Assembly: GCA_965237875.1 (NCBI GenBank)
Contig: CBDEGP010000002.1
Coordinates: 1,922,001-1,986,000, forward strand
Direction: 5' to 3'
DNA: 64,000 bases
From: DAOUJI01 sp965237875
GTDB taxonomy: Bacteria > Chloroflexota > Dehalococcoidia > Lucifugimonadales > JAGWBF01
Part shown: positions 47,288-55,801 of the stretch, piece after piece
Numbering within the stretch: position 1 is the stretch's first letter
How the letters are laid out: each line of letters starts with the position of its first letter
Notes under the pieces: generated by a model
What the model was told of the DNA's origin: nothing
The model's input: only the letters and a program-made list of their open reading frames with translations
Databases searched by the model: none
Position numbers and translations under genes: made by a program

Positions 47288-47458
47288 ATGGCTAAGAGAG
47301 GCGGCGACGTCAGGATCGTTTTGACCATGTCATGCACTGATTGCCGCGAACGCAACTACACGACCAGCAAAAACCGGCGGAATGACACTCAACGGATTGA
47401 GCTGAAGAAGTACTGCCCGCGGTGCCACTCCCACAAGCTCCATAGGGAAGAGAGGTAA
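47288..47458 (+). CDS. rpmG: Ribosomal protein L33 (zinc form)
   Basis: 56 residues, too short for many gene callers. 'RIVLTMSCTDCRERNYTTSKNRRN' and 'IELKKYCPRCHSHKLHREER' give the two C-x2-C pairs of the zinc-binding L33. It starts 3 bp after the tuf stop and is followed 7 bp later by secE. Confidence 0.97.
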   Translation: MAKRGGDVRIVLTMSCTDCRERNYTTSKNRRNDTQRIELKKYCPRCHSHKLHREER

Positions 47459-47465
47459 CAGAATC

Positions 47466-47717
47466 TTGGCCCGCTCCCCTTCCGCTCGAGGACAGGCGTC
47501 GCGCAACATCATCAACCCTCAGTCTGTCCGCCGGGGAAGCCCCCTGGAGTTCTTCAGGGAGACAATTTCGGAACTGCGGAAAGCCGTTTGGCCCACGAGG
47601 GAGGAGACGGCCCGCCTCACTGTGTACGTGATTATACTTTCCACGTTCATAGGGGCCATCCTGGCAGGGTTGGACTATGGGTTTTCCCAGACCTTCAGCC
47701 GATTGATTCTGGGGTAG
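47466..47717 (+). CDS. secE: Preprotein translocase subunit SecE
   Basis: 83 residues from a TTG start. 'FFRETISELRKAVWPTREETARLTVYVIILSTFIGAILAGLDYGF' is the single-helix SecE core, with the amphipathic segment before the membrane helix. It works with SecY in the translocon. It lies between rpmG and nusG, the usual place; the tRNA-Trp often found in this position is absent. Confidence 0.95.
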   Translation: MARSPSARGQASRNIINPQSVRRGSPLEFFRETISELRKAVWPTREETARLTVYVIILSTFIGAILAGLDYGFSQTFSRLILG

Positions 47718-47767
47718 ATTCTTAAAGCCGGGCCGGCAATCACAGGGACAAGACCAAAGGAGTCACT

Positions 47768-48325
47768 GTGTCTAGCGTCACCAACGAAGTTCGATGGTAC
47801 ATAATCCACACCTACTCCGGCCAGGAGGAACGGGTGGAAAAGAACCTGAACCAGCGGGTCCAGAGCCTGGACATGAACGACAAGATATTCCGCGTCGTGG
47901 TGCCCACCGAAGAGGAGATCGTCCTCAAAGATGGAAAGAGGAAGCCGGAGCGCAAGAAGATCTTCCCCGGCTATATCCTGGTGCAGATGACCATGGACGA
48001 CGAGAGTTGGTATGTCGTCCGGAACACTCCCGGCGTGGCGGGTTTCGTCTCGACCGAGGATGAGATGGACAAACGCTCGAAGCCGGTGCCCCTGGAGGAC
48101 CAGGAAGTGACCAACATCCTGAAGCAGATAGAGTCGGGGCCGCCAAAGGTGCAGGTGGGCTTTCAGAAGGGCCAGATGGTCAGGATTGCGTCGGGCCCCT
48201 TCGCCGATTTCATAGGCTCGGTCAGCGACATAGACGCTTCCAAAGCCAAGATGAAGGTGTTGGTTTCCTTCTTCGGCCGAGAAACGCCTGTCGAGTTGGA
48301 CTTTCTGCAGGTAGAGAAGATATAG
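47768..48325 (+). CDS. nusG: Transcription termination/antitermination factor NusG
   Basis: 185 residues, GTG start with AAAGGAG upstream. The NGN domain 'RWYIIHTYSGQEERVEKNL' to 'GFVSTEDEMDKRSKPVPL' is followed by the KOW domain 'FQKGQMVRIASGPFADFIGSVSDID'. It binds RNA polymerase and links it to Rho or ribosomes. The gene order secE-nusG-rplK is canonical. Confidence 0.98.
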   Translation: MSSVTNEVRWYIIHTYSGQEERVEKNLNQRVQSLDMNDKIFRVVVPTEEEIVLKDGKRKPERKKIFPGYILVQMTMDDESWYVVRNTPGVAGFVSTEDEMDKRSKPVPLEDQEVTNILKQIESGPPKVQVGFQKGQMVRIASGPFADFIGSVSDIDASKAKMKVLVSFFGRETPVELDFLQVEKI

Positions 48326-48334
48326 GAGACCCTA

Positions 48335-48760
48335 TTGGCAAAAAAGGTGCGGGCCGTCATAAAGCTTCAGCTTCAAGCCGGAAAGGCCACGCCGGCGCCT
48401 CCCGTTGGGCCGGCGTTGGGCCAGCACGGCGTGAACATCATGGGGTTCGTCAAGGAATACAACGAGCGGACCGCGTCCCAGGCGGGGACCATTATCCCGG
48501 TCCACATCACCGTGTTCGAGGACCGTTCTTTCACGTTCGCAACTCGGACTCCTCCCGCCTCGGAGCTTCTAAGGCAAGCGGCGGGAGTTGAGAAGGGCGA
48601 GGCCCGTGCGGGCCACAGCAACGTGGGCACAGTGTCCAGAGAAGCCGTGCGGGGCATCGCCTCCGCAAAGTTGAACGACCTGAACGCCGCGGACGTCGAT
48701 GCGGCCGTCAAAATTATCGAAGGCACCGCCCGGAGCATGGGCATAAGGATAGAGGAATAG
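48335..48760 (+). CDS. rplK: Ribosomal protein L11
   Basis: 141 residues from a TTG start with GGAG upstream. 'IKLQLQAGKATPAPPVGPALGQHGVNIMGFVKEYN' is the L11 N-terminal domain; the C-terminal RNA-binding domain ends 'IIEGTARSMGIRIEE'. Located 9 bp after nusG and 4 bp before rplA. Confidence 0.98.
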   Translation: MAKKVRAVIKLQLQAGKATPAPPVGPALGQHGVNIMGFVKEYNERTASQAGTIIPVHITVFEDRSFTFATRTPPASELLRQAAGVEKGEARAGHSNVGTVSREAVRGIASAKLNDLNAADVDAAVKIIEGTARSMGIRIEE

Positions 48761-48764
48761 ACCA

Positions 48765-49478
48765 ATGGTGAAACGCAGCCGCCGCTACCTGGCCGCGAAG
48801 GAAAAGATAGACCCCGAAACGGCATACCAGCCCGAAGAGGCATTGGCCCTCCTTAGAGAGACGGCATCGGTCAAGTTCGATGAGACGGTAGAGCTTCATC
48901 TACGGACCGGGGCTGACACACGACACGCCGACCAGATGGTCCGCGGAGTGACTGTCCTGCCCCACGGCCTGGGCAAGCAAACGCGAGTGTTGGTGTTCGC
49001 CAACGGAGAAGCGGCCGACATTGCACGACAGGCCGGCGCCGACTACGTAGGAGAAGATGACCTGATCCAACGGATCGAGGGTGGATGGGTGGACTTCGAC
49101 GTAGGGCTTGCCATCCCCGACGTAATGTCCAAGATAGGCAAACTGGGACGAGTCCTGGGACGGAGAGGGCTGATGCCCAACCCCAGAACGGGCACCATGG
49201 TGCAGGCCAGGGACCTGCCCCGCACCATCGACGAAGCCAAGAAGGGACGTCTGGAATACCGCACCGACCGGACCGCCATCATCCACTGCCCGGTCGGTAA
49301 GATGTCGATGCCCGACGAGGCGCTTCTGAGCAACGTGGGGTCTCTCATGGACGCGGTGAACAGGTCGCGCCCGGCGGCTATAAAGGGATCGTTCATCAGG
49401 ACAGCCTTCCTTACGTCCACCATGGGCCCCAGCATCAGGCTGGACCTGACGGCTCTCTCCGCTTTGAAGGCCGACTGA
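48765..49478 (+). CDS. rplA: Ribosomal protein L1
   Basis: 237 residues. 'FDETVELHLRTGADTRHADQMVRGVTVLPHG' and 'LGRVLGRRGLMPNPRTGTM' are L1 signatures. L1 binds 23S rRNA at the exit site and often represses the rplKA operon. A 626-bp region with repeats and a leader separates it from rplJ. Confidence 0.98.
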   Translation: MVKRSRRYLAAKEKIDPETAYQPEEALALLRETASVKFDETVELHLRTGADTRHADQMVRGVTVLPHGLGKQTRVLVFANGEAADIARQAGADYVGEDDLIQRIEGGWVDFDVGLAIPDVMSKIGKLGRVLGRRGLMPNPRTGTMVQARDLPRTIDEAKKGRLEYRTDRTAIIHCPVGKMSMPDEALLSNVGSLMDAVNRSRPAAIKGSFIRTAFLTSTMGPSIRLDLTALSALKAD

Positions 49479-49849
49479 GGGACCGGGGAACCTCAGGGTC
49501 TTTCAATTTTCGCTGAGCCGTCGTTTACCCCGAGCCAACGTTTTTCCCGTGCCGTCGTTTTCCCCGTTCGCCCTGAGCAGGGTTCCGCCCCGTCCCCGGG
49601 GCCGAGCAACAGCGAGTAACTGAGTGCAGTTGCTTGAAAGCCTGTCGAAGGGCCGTCCATTCATGGTTCGACAAGCTTTCAAGCAACTGCCGCCGGATGA
49701 CGGCGTGGGCGACTGCCGGTCGCCCCTACGACATGCCACAGCCCCGCATCCGTCTTTCCGGCGGAGGCCGGAATCCAGATGCACCGCCTTTCGACATACT
49801 GTGACGGCTTCCGAGAACCAAAAGGCCCTGCGGGGAACCCATCAAATCG
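49479..49849. repeat. Repeat-rich intergenic region with a 24-bp inverted repeat
   Basis: No credible gene. The arms 49626-49649 and 49667-49690 (GCAGTTGCTTGAAAGC-x-TGTCGAA) are complementary with one mismatch and a 17-nt loop. The preceding stretch repeats GTCGTTT-CCCCG-like units (49511-49567). It resembles mobile intergenic repeats. It lies between rplA and the rplJ promoter and could lower read-through. Confidence 0.6.
49756..49773. repeat. Dispersed 18-bp element, inverted copy
   Basis: TTCCGGCGGAGGCCGGAA is the exact reverse complement of the element at 901-918. Confidence 0.55.
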
Positions 49850-49879
49850 TTGACAGGGGCGCCCTGCTGAGGGTACCCT
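49850..49879 (+). promoter_or_regulatory. Promoter of rplJL
   Basis: Consensus TTGACA (49850-49855) with TACCCT (49874-49879) at 18-bp spacing. It leaves a leader of about 220 nt before rplJ. Confidence 0.5.
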
Positions 49880-49885
49880 GTTCTA

Positions 49886-50100
49886 ACAACAGAATAATCG
49901 ACCTGAGACAGCGGGTCCTCCGGAGTGAGGGTAATGATTGCGCCCGCCGAGGCGAGTATGCAGGCCAGGCCTGCCGGGTGAAATATCCCCTCGCATCGGC
50001 GCGGGGATATCTTATTTAGGCCCGATTTGGGTCCGAGTTTCAGGAATCGACAGTCCGCAAAAGCCGTGTCCTGGACTGATTCGAACGCATGAGGTCGATC
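49886..50100 (+). promoter_or_regulatory. Probable L10 leader with attenuator hairpin
   Basis: The long 5' leader of rplJ has several small hairpins, including GCAGGC-CAG-GCCTGC at about 49961-49975. It ends in a terminator-like stem ATATCCCC (49983-49990) / GGGGATAT (50003-50010) followed by CTTATTT. In many bacteria the L10-L7/12 complex binds this leader and represses it. I infer the same here from position and structure only. Confidence 0.55.
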
Positions 50101-50104
50101 CGAT

Positions 50105-50665
50105 ATGCCAACGCAGAAGAAAAGAGAGCAGGTTGATGAGCTTCGCGAGAAGTTCAACTCCTGTTCCATCGTCGTAGCCACAGACCCCACCGGGCTGGAC
50201 GTCAACGCCATGACTGAGCTCCGGCTCAGGCTGCGAGAGAAGAGCGTCGAATACCGGGTTGTCAAGAATACTCTCAGCCACCTGGCGGCCGACCAGGCCC
50301 AACGCCTGGACATCAAGGAGATAATCCAGGGCCCCACCGGCATGGTCTTCGGATATGAGGACCCAGTGGATGCAGCCAAGGCGCTGACGGAATACATACG
50401 GGCCACCCGGTCAACCCTGGCCATACGGGGAGGGGCCCTGAACGGCCGCGTGCTGTCCAGCGCCGAAATAACGGCCATCTCCAACCTGCCGCCGAGGGAC
50501 CAGTTGATCGCCCAGTTCTTGGGGCAAGTCCAAGCTCCCTTGGCCGGTCTTTTGGGGCAGCTTCAAGCGCCCCTGAACGGCCTGGTAAACGTTCTCAACG
50601 GACCGCTGGCGTCCCTGAGCAATGTCCTTCAGCAGAGGGCGGACCAACTCAGCGCCCAGTCCTAG
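50105..50665 (+). CDS. rplJ: Ribosomal protein L10
   Basis: 186 residues. 'KKREQVDELREKFNSCSIVVATDPTGLDVNAMTELRLRLREKSVEYRVVKNTL' is the L10 N-terminal rRNA-binding domain. The C-terminal helix that binds L7/L12 dimers includes repeated 'LGQ-QAPL-GLL/NGL' units. Located 45 bp before rplL in its own operon with a regulated leader. Confidence 0.98.
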   Translation: MPTQKKREQVDELREKFNSCSIVVATDPTGLDVNAMTELRLRLREKSVEYRVVKNTLSHLAADQAQRLDIKEIIQGPTGMVFGYEDPVDAAKALTEYIRATRSTLAIRGGALNGRVLSSAEITAISNLPPRDQLIAQFLGQVQAPLAGLLGQLQAPLNGLVNVLNGPLASLSNVLQQRADQLSAQS

Positions 50666-50710
50666 GCCAACTTTGTAAACAATCGCGGGCAAACAAACGA
50701 GGAGGAGCAG

Positions 50711-51115
50711 ATGACCACTAAGGAAGAAGTCCTGGAAGCGATCAAGCAGATGTCGGTGATTGACCTCGCCGACCTTGTGAAGTCCCTGGAAGACGAGTTC
50801 GGCATCAAGGCCGCGGCTCCCATGGCGATGGGCGCATTTCAGGCGGCCGGCGCTGTGGCTGCAGGCGCCGCGGCAGGAGACGCCGCCCCTGCAGAAGAAG
50901 AGAAGTACGACTTCACGGTCACCCTTTCCGAAATCGGCGCCAATAAGATCAACGTCATCAAGGCAGTGCGCGAGATCACAACCCTGGGTCTGAGAGAAGC
51001 CAAGGAACTGGTCGAAAGCGCGCCGGTCAAGGTGAAAGAGGGCGTCGTCAAGGACGAGGCGGACAAGGCCAAAGAAGCCCTGGAAGCCGCCGGAGGGACT
51101 GTCCAGCTTTCCTAA
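50711..51115 (+). CDS. rplL: Ribosomal protein L7/L12
   Basis: 134 residues. An N-terminal dimerisation domain ('LEAIKQMSVIDLADLVKSLEDEFGI'), an Ala/Gly-rich hinge (about residues 38-58), and a C-terminal factor-binding domain ('ANKINVIKAVREITTLGLREAKELVESAPVKVKEGV'). AGGAGGAG precedes the start. rpoB does not follow; it lies at 9.7 kb. Confidence 0.99.
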   Translation: MTTKEEVLEAIKQMSVIDLADLVKSLEDEFGIKAAAPMAMGAFQAAGAVAAGAAAGDAAPAEEEKYDFTVTLSEIGANKINVIKAVREITTLGLREAKELVESAPVKVKEGVVKDEADKAKEALEAAGGTVQLS

Positions 51116-51134
51116 GCCCAAACACCCGGACCAA

Positions 51135-51167
51135 CACGACAGCCCAGGAGCTTCCGGGGCTGTCGTG
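51135..51167 (+). terminator. Hairpin after rplL
   Basis: CACGACAGCCC (51135-51145) pairs perfectly with GGGCTGTCGTG (51157-51167). There is no T-tract, so termination strength is uncertain. Confidence 0.5.
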
Positions 51168-51194
51168 GAGGGGTGCAACTATGGATGCTCTGCC

Positions 51195-51491
51195 ATGAGC
51201 CGCCGCAAGGATAGGGAGAGGTTCCTGGCCCAAAAGGCTGAAGACCCCGGTTACCACGGGTTCAGGGGCTATGACTACAGACCTCCGTCTCCGCCGGCGC
51301 CTCCCCCTTCCGTCGCCGTGACTTGCTCAAGCTGCGGCCGCAGGCGCAACGTTGCCAGCGAAATCGCCCAGGCGGAGGGCGACCGGTACGTCTGCCTTAG
51401 CTGCCAGGAAGAATCGGGACCCCCATCCGACAACGCTTCTCAAGACGACGACGACGGGGAGAAACCGCTGGAACCGGCCGCCGGCGCCTAG
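51195..51491 (+). CDS. Small zinc-ribbon protein
   Basis: 98 residues from ATG 51195; GTG 51165 is an alternative start inside the hairpin. The N-terminus is basic ('MSRRKDRERFLAQKAEDPGYHGFRGYDYRP'), a Pro-rich stretch follows, then 'VTCSSCGRRRNVASEIAQAEGDRYVCLSCQEE' with two C-x2-C pairs for one zinc ion, and an acidic tail. It could bind nucleic acid or a ribosome/polymerase partner given its place after rplL. The function is unknown. Its stop overlaps the end of the convergent S41 gene by 4 bp. Confidence 0.65.
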   Translation: MSRRKDRERFLAQKAEDPGYHGFRGYDYRPPSPPAPPPSVAVTCSSCGRRRNVASEIAQAEGDRYVCLSCQEESGPPSDNASQDDDDGEKPLEPAAGA

Positions 51492-52894
51492 CGGAAGGCC
51501 GGCAGCTGCGCGTCCAGGTAGTCGTAGGCCATGTTAGCCTGGGAGTCCACACCCATAGTGCGGTCCTCGGTGGTGAGAACCACTTCCTGGTCGGGCACGA
51601 TTCCAGTCCCGGTTATCTTTCTCCCTGACGGCGTGTACCAGTGGGAAACGGGCAGGTATATGGCCGAACCGTCGCTCAGCTCCATAAAAACGTTGTCAGA
51701 CCCCAGTCCGAGAGTCCTGACGCCCATCACCTCTGCTCTGCCGGCGTCCTGAAGGGACCCCGCAAGGGCCTCAGCTGCGTTGGCGGTGAATTCGTTCACC
51801 AACACCACCATCGGCAGGTCCTCGACGGCGATGCCTCCGTCGACTATCGGCCAGTCTTTTTTAGTCCCGCTTTTGTCCACGTCGTACATGAAGAGACCGC
51901 TGTTCAGGAACTGGCTGGCCGTGTCCCGGGCCGACTCGATGGACCCGCCCGCATTGCTCCGGAGGTCCAGAATCAGGGCAAGCGTATCAAGCGCGTTGAA
52001 CTCTTCCAGCGCTGTGAAGACCTCTTCACCCGTGTTGTCGCGAAAGTCGGAAATATGAATATATCCGATGGCCCCGGGGAGAAGCTGGCGGGATATGGAA
52101 ATCAGGCCGATGTCGCCCCTAAAGACCTGGACCTCCAGGGGTTCCTCTTCACCGTCCCTCTCGATCAGAAGAGTGACTTTGGTGCCCATCGGACCCCGCA
52201 CCCGGTCCACCACTTCCTGGAGGGTCTGGCCCTCGACCGCGACGTTCTCCACCTCCAGCAGGACGTCTCCCTCCTGAAGGCCGGCAGCAAGGGCCGGGCT
52301 GTCCAGCATGGGGACCAGGACTATCCGGTCGTCAACGAGCTGTACGAAGGCGCCGATGCCCTCGTAGGTCCCCGCCAGTCTCTCCAGCTCTTCGGCGTAA
52401 GACTGTTTGTCCAGAAGGAACACGCTGGAGTCGTCAAGAGCGTCCAGCAGTCCTCTCACGGCCCCGTGAGCGACCAGTCCGCTGTCTATGTCAGGCCACT
52501 TCTGACGATGAAGGACCCATGTCTTCCACACGTCGGCAAGCTCCGGGGGCACGAAGTCGGGCAGGTCCGTTTCGACATCCGAAAGCTCCACGAGAAAGGG
52601 GTACGGAGACTTATTGGCGGCGTCCAACATGCTCAGGACCATGTGTCCCGTTATCTCTTTTGAATCCAGAATAATCGCGTCCACGTAGGAAGTGTTGACT
52701 AGGCTCCAAGCTTCCCAGATCAGGGAGGACTCTCCGGTGGGCTGGATCGATGTTTCGGACGTGGGACCAGGTCCGTCGGTGGCGCCGTCCCTGCTTCCTG
52801 TACAAGCCGCGGCGATGACGAAGATGATGATGACCGCAGTCCACAGCAGCCAGCGCGGGGCGAAACAAGAGAAGGAATGACGGAACGAATTCAT
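51488..52894 (-). CDS. S41 (C-terminal processing) peptidase homologue lacking catalytic residues
   Basis: 468 residues; start ATG 52894, because the signal segment 'WLLWTAVIIIFVIAAAC' (lipoprotein-like) follows there. A PDZ domain lies at about residues 178-260 ('SPALAAGLQEGDVLLEVENVAVEG'), then the S41 core 'LALILDLRSNAGGSIESARDTASQFL'. In active CtpA/Prc enzymes the nucleophile lies in S-A-S-A-S-E and the base Lys in T-F-G-K-G, 25 residues later. Here the matching residues are Asn372 ('TANAAEA') and Leu397 ('TLGLG'). Likely a secreted pseudo-protease or binding protein. Confidence 0.85.
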   Translation of the reverse strand: MNSFRHSFSCFAPRWLLWTAVIIIFVIAAACTGSRDGATDGPGPTSETSIQPTGESSLIWEAWSLVNTSYVDAIILDSKEITGHMVLSMLDAANKSPYPFLVELSDVETDLPDFVPPELADVWKTWVLHRQKWPDIDSGLVAHGAVRGLLDALDDSSVFLLDKQSYAEELERLAGTYEGIGAFVQLVDDRIVLVPMLDSPALAAGLQEGDVLLEVENVAVEGQTLQEVVDRVRGPMGTKVTLLIERDGEEEPLEVQVFRGDIGLISISRQLLPGAIGYIHISDFRDNTGEEVFTALEEFNALDTLALILDLRSNAGGSIESARDTASQFLNSGLFMYDVDKSGTKKDWPIVDGGIAVEDLPMVVLVNEFTANAAEALAGSLQDAGRAEVMGVRTLGLGSDNVFMELSDGSAIYLPVSHWYTPSGRKITGTGIVPDQEVVLTTEDRTMGVDSQANMAYDYLDAQLPAFR

Positions 52895-53080
52895 CGCACT
52901 ACCCACGACCAAGGAGTTCGGGTGAAAATTAGAATAGTTATTGACTCTTGAAGGTGTCAAGACATGGCCTGCCATGTTCGCAAATCGCCAATGTGGGCGT
53001 AATTGAAATAAAGGGCGGTTCTAACTACAATGACATGCAGATTCCGCACAAATTCGGACGGCTCCGACAACGAATCTAAG

Positions 53081-54817
53081 ATGGTATTTACGGGATTTTT
53101 AAGACAAATGGGATGGAAAGGGTTTCTTCTGGTTGCGGCCCTGGTCTTGATGGCAGCCGCTTGCGCCGAACCCGCCAGACGCTCCTCTGAAGGGGGAAAT
53201 GGGGCAACGCTGGAGCCTACTCAGACGAGCCGGTCCGCAACCCAGGCTCCGCCGCCGACTTCCACACGGCAGCCCACTGCTGCGGCGTCCGCTGGCGGCT
53301 CGGTCCGGAAAGATGGAGGAACGCTGACCCGCCTATGGTCCGACCCGCCGACCCTGGACCCTCATCTGACGACCGACGCAACTTCAGCAACGATAATCAT
53401 AGAGGTCTTCGGCGGACTGGTCACCATTGGCACGAATCTGGACATCGTTCCTGACCTGGCGGAGAGATGGGACGTGGGGGGCGACGGCAAGGTCTATACC
53501 TTCCACTTGAGGCAAGACGCAGTGTTCCATGACGGCAAGCCCGTGACGGCCCAGGACTTCAAGTGGTCCATCGAGAGAGTCGCCAACCCGCTAACCGCGG
53601 CGCCGGTCGCCGACCAGTACTTGGGTGACATAGTGGGATTCCGCGAGAGGCTGAACGGCGACGCCGAAGAGGTCACCGGGGTGAGTGTCATCGACGAACA
53701 CACCGTGGAGATCACCATCGACGCCGCCAAGTCCTACTTCCTCGCCAAGCTCACTTATCCGGCGGCCTTTGTCCTGGACCGGGAGAATGTGGAAACCGGC
53801 CGTCGGTGGTTCCGCGAACCCAACGGCACCGGGCCCTTCGTGCTGGAAAACTACGTGCCTGGCGAGGAGTTGGTCCTGGCCAGGCATCCTGACTACCACC
53901 TGGGGGCCGCGCACCTGGACTCGGTGCGGTTCATTCTAAGCGGCGGGACCTCGATGCTCATGTACGAGAACGGAGAGATTCAACTTACGGGAGTGGGCAT
54001 AGCAGACCTGGACCGGGTGCTGGACCCGTCCGACCCATTGAATTCCCAGCTGGTGCAAGCGCCGCCCTCGTTCAGCGCCAACTACATCGGAATGAACGTT
54101 AACGAACCTCCCTTTGACGACCCCAAGGTCAGGCAGGCCCTGAATCTGGCCATAGATAAGAACGCCATCGCACAGAACGTAATGGCGGGCCTGGTCATCC
54201 CCGCGAAAGGGATTCTTCCGCCGGGGTTCCCCGGGTTCAGCGCATCAGTCCAGGGGTACGACTATGACCCGGAAAGGGCCCGGCGGCTTCTGGCGGAGTC
54301 CAAATACGGTCCGCAGCTGGAGAACTTCGACAAACCCATCATACTGACCACAGCCGGCAGCTTCGGGGCCAATTTAACGCTGGACATGGAAGTCATACTC
54401 GAGATGTGGCGGACAAACCTGGGGGTTGAAGTGGAAGTGCTGCAGACCGAGTTCGCCACCTACCTTCAGGACCTCGTAAAGCGGCGATTCGAGATGTTTC
54501 AAATAGGCTGGGTGGCCGACTACCCCGACCCGGAAAACTTCCTGGACCTGCTTTTCCACAGCGAGAGCGCCAACAACCACACAGCCTACTCCAACCCGGA
54601 AGTGGACAGACTGTTGGAAGAGGCGAGAGTTGAACCCGATGAGGCCCACCGGTTCCGGCTGTACAGCCAGGTGGAACAGATGATTCTTGACGACGCTCCC
54701 TGGATACCGCTGTGGAACAGCGGCGAGCAATACGTGCTGATTAAACCCAACGTGAAGGACTACCGGCTGACCCAGTTGATCATACCCAAGCTGAGGTTCG
54801 TCTACTTCACTGAATAG
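53081..54817 (+). CDS. Family 5 peptide-type solute-binding lipoprotein
   Basis: 578 residues from ATG 53081; ATG codons at 53030 and 53108 are alternatives, none with a good RBS. The signal peptide ends in lipobox 'LMAAAC', then a Ser/Thr/Pro linker to about residue 75. SBP domain: 'GGTLTRLWSDPPTLDPHLTTDATS', 'FHLRQDAVFHDGKPVTAQDFKWSIERV', 'VRQALNLAIDKNAIA', 'VADYPDPENFLDLLFHS'. It is a canonical DppA/OppA-like protein, different in detail from the other three in the window. Its permease genes follow at 54872 and 55802. Confidence 0.92.
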   Translation: MVFTGFLRQMGWKGFLLVAALVLMAAACAEPARRSSEGGNGATLEPTQTSRSATQAPPPTSTRQPTAAASAGGSVRKDGGTLTRLWSDPPTLDPHLTTDATSATIIIEVFGGLVTIGTNLDIVPDLAERWDVGGDGKVYTFHLRQDAVFHDGKPVTAQDFKWSIERVANPLTAAPVADQYLGDIVGFRERLNGDAEEVTGVSVIDEHTVEITIDAAKSYFLAKLTYPAAFVLDRENVETGRRWFREPNGTGPFVLENYVPGEELVLARHPDYHLGAAHLDSVRFILSGGTSMLMYENGEIQLTGVGIADLDRVLDPSDPLNSQLVQAPPSFSANYIGMNVNEPPFDDPKVRQALNLAIDKNAIAQNVMAGLVIPAKGILPPGFPGFSASVQGYDYDPERARRLLAESKYGPQLENFDKPIILTTAGSFGANLTLDMEVILEMWRTNLGVEVEVLQTEFATYLQDLVKRRFEMFQIGWVADYPDPENFLDLLFHSESANNHTAYSNPEVDRLLEEARVEPDEAHRFRLYSQVEQMILDDAPWIPLWNSGEQYVLIKPNVKDYRLTQLIIPKLRFVYFTE

Positions 54818-54871
54818 CAACCCCTCAAGGGGACGGAGGTATGTCAAATCGGGGAGAGCCTCTGGGTCTAC

Positions 54872-55786
54872 GTGGTCAGACGCCTGCTGTGGACGCCGTT
54901 CCTGCTCCTGGTTGTTTCCCTAATCACCTTCGTGTTGACGCGGGTTGGACCCGGAGACCCCATCCAAGTCCTGCTGGGGCAATACAGCAACCCCGAAGCT
55001 GTTGAGAGGCTCAGGAAGCAGCAGGGTTTGGACAGACCCATCCTGGTCCAGTACGGCATCTATGTCAAAAACCTCTTCCAGGGTGATCTTGGTGAGAGCT
55101 ACCGCTACCGGGGCCGCACGGTGGATGAGTTGCTGCCCAAACGGATGTGGACCTCGGCGCAGTTGGCCATTGCCGCAATGATCGTTTCCCTGGGCTTCGG
55201 CATCCCGTTGGGCTTCTTCGCAGCCCTTAAGCAGGGCAGCTGGTTGGATACAGCCACAGTATCCGTAACCCTGCTCTTTATGTCGGTGCCCATATTCTTA
55301 ACGGCGCCGGGGCTGCTTATCCTGTTTTCCCTGAAATGGGGCGTGCTTCCCGTCAGCGGCTGGGGCGGATTCTTCGACGTACACATAGCGCTGCCCGCAA
55401 TGGTCATGGGGATTCCAGGCATAGCGGCGGTGGCCCGCATCACCCGGGCTTCCACTCTGGAGGTGGTGGCCCAGGACTTCGTCCGAACAGCCCGGGCAAA
55501 GGGGCTCCACGAGTACGTGGTGCGTCACCGCCATATCCTGCGCAACGCCCTGATACCCCTCTTCACCCTCACCGGGCTCTCCCTGGCAACGCTGGTGACA
55601 GGGTCGTTCATCACCGAGTTCTACTTCGGCATTCCGGGCATGGGCAGCCTTGCCATCGAGTCCTTCTTCTCCCGGGACTACCCCATCATCATGGCCATCA
55701 CCCTTATTATCGCAACGGGGTTCGTTCTGGCCAACCTGATCGTAGACATCGGATACCGCTTCATCGACCCGCGGATCAGGTACTAG
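54872..55786 (+). CDS. Dpp/Opp-type ABC transporter permease (DppB-like)
   Basis: 304 residues from GTG 54872. 'RRLLWTPFLLLVVSLITFVLTRVGPGDPIQ' begins the DppB pattern; the EAA loop is 'EVVAQDFVRTARAKGLHEYVVRHRHILRNALIPL'; it ends 'DIGYRFIDPRIRY'. A well-placed ATG at 54841 is out of frame. Translated codons upstream (L-W-V-Y-V) look family-like, so the start may be slightly earlier with an unusual codon. It pairs with the DppC-like gene 15 bp downstream. Confidence 0.92.
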   Translation: MVRRLLWTPFLLLVVSLITFVLTRVGPGDPIQVLLGQYSNPEAVERLRKQQGLDRPILVQYGIYVKNLFQGDLGESYRYRGRTVDELLPKRMWTSAQLAIAAMIVSLGFGIPLGFFAALKQGSWLDTATVSVTLLFMSVPIFLTAPGLLILFSLKWGVLPVSGWGGFFDVHIALPAMVMGIPGIAAVARITRASTLEVVAQDFVRTARAKGLHEYVVRHRHILRNALIPLFTLTGLSLATLVTGSFITEFYFGIPGMGSLAIESFFSRDYPIIMAITLIIATGFVLANLIVDIGYRFIDPRIRY

Positions 55787-55801
55787 GGCGCTCCGGAGAC
55801 A

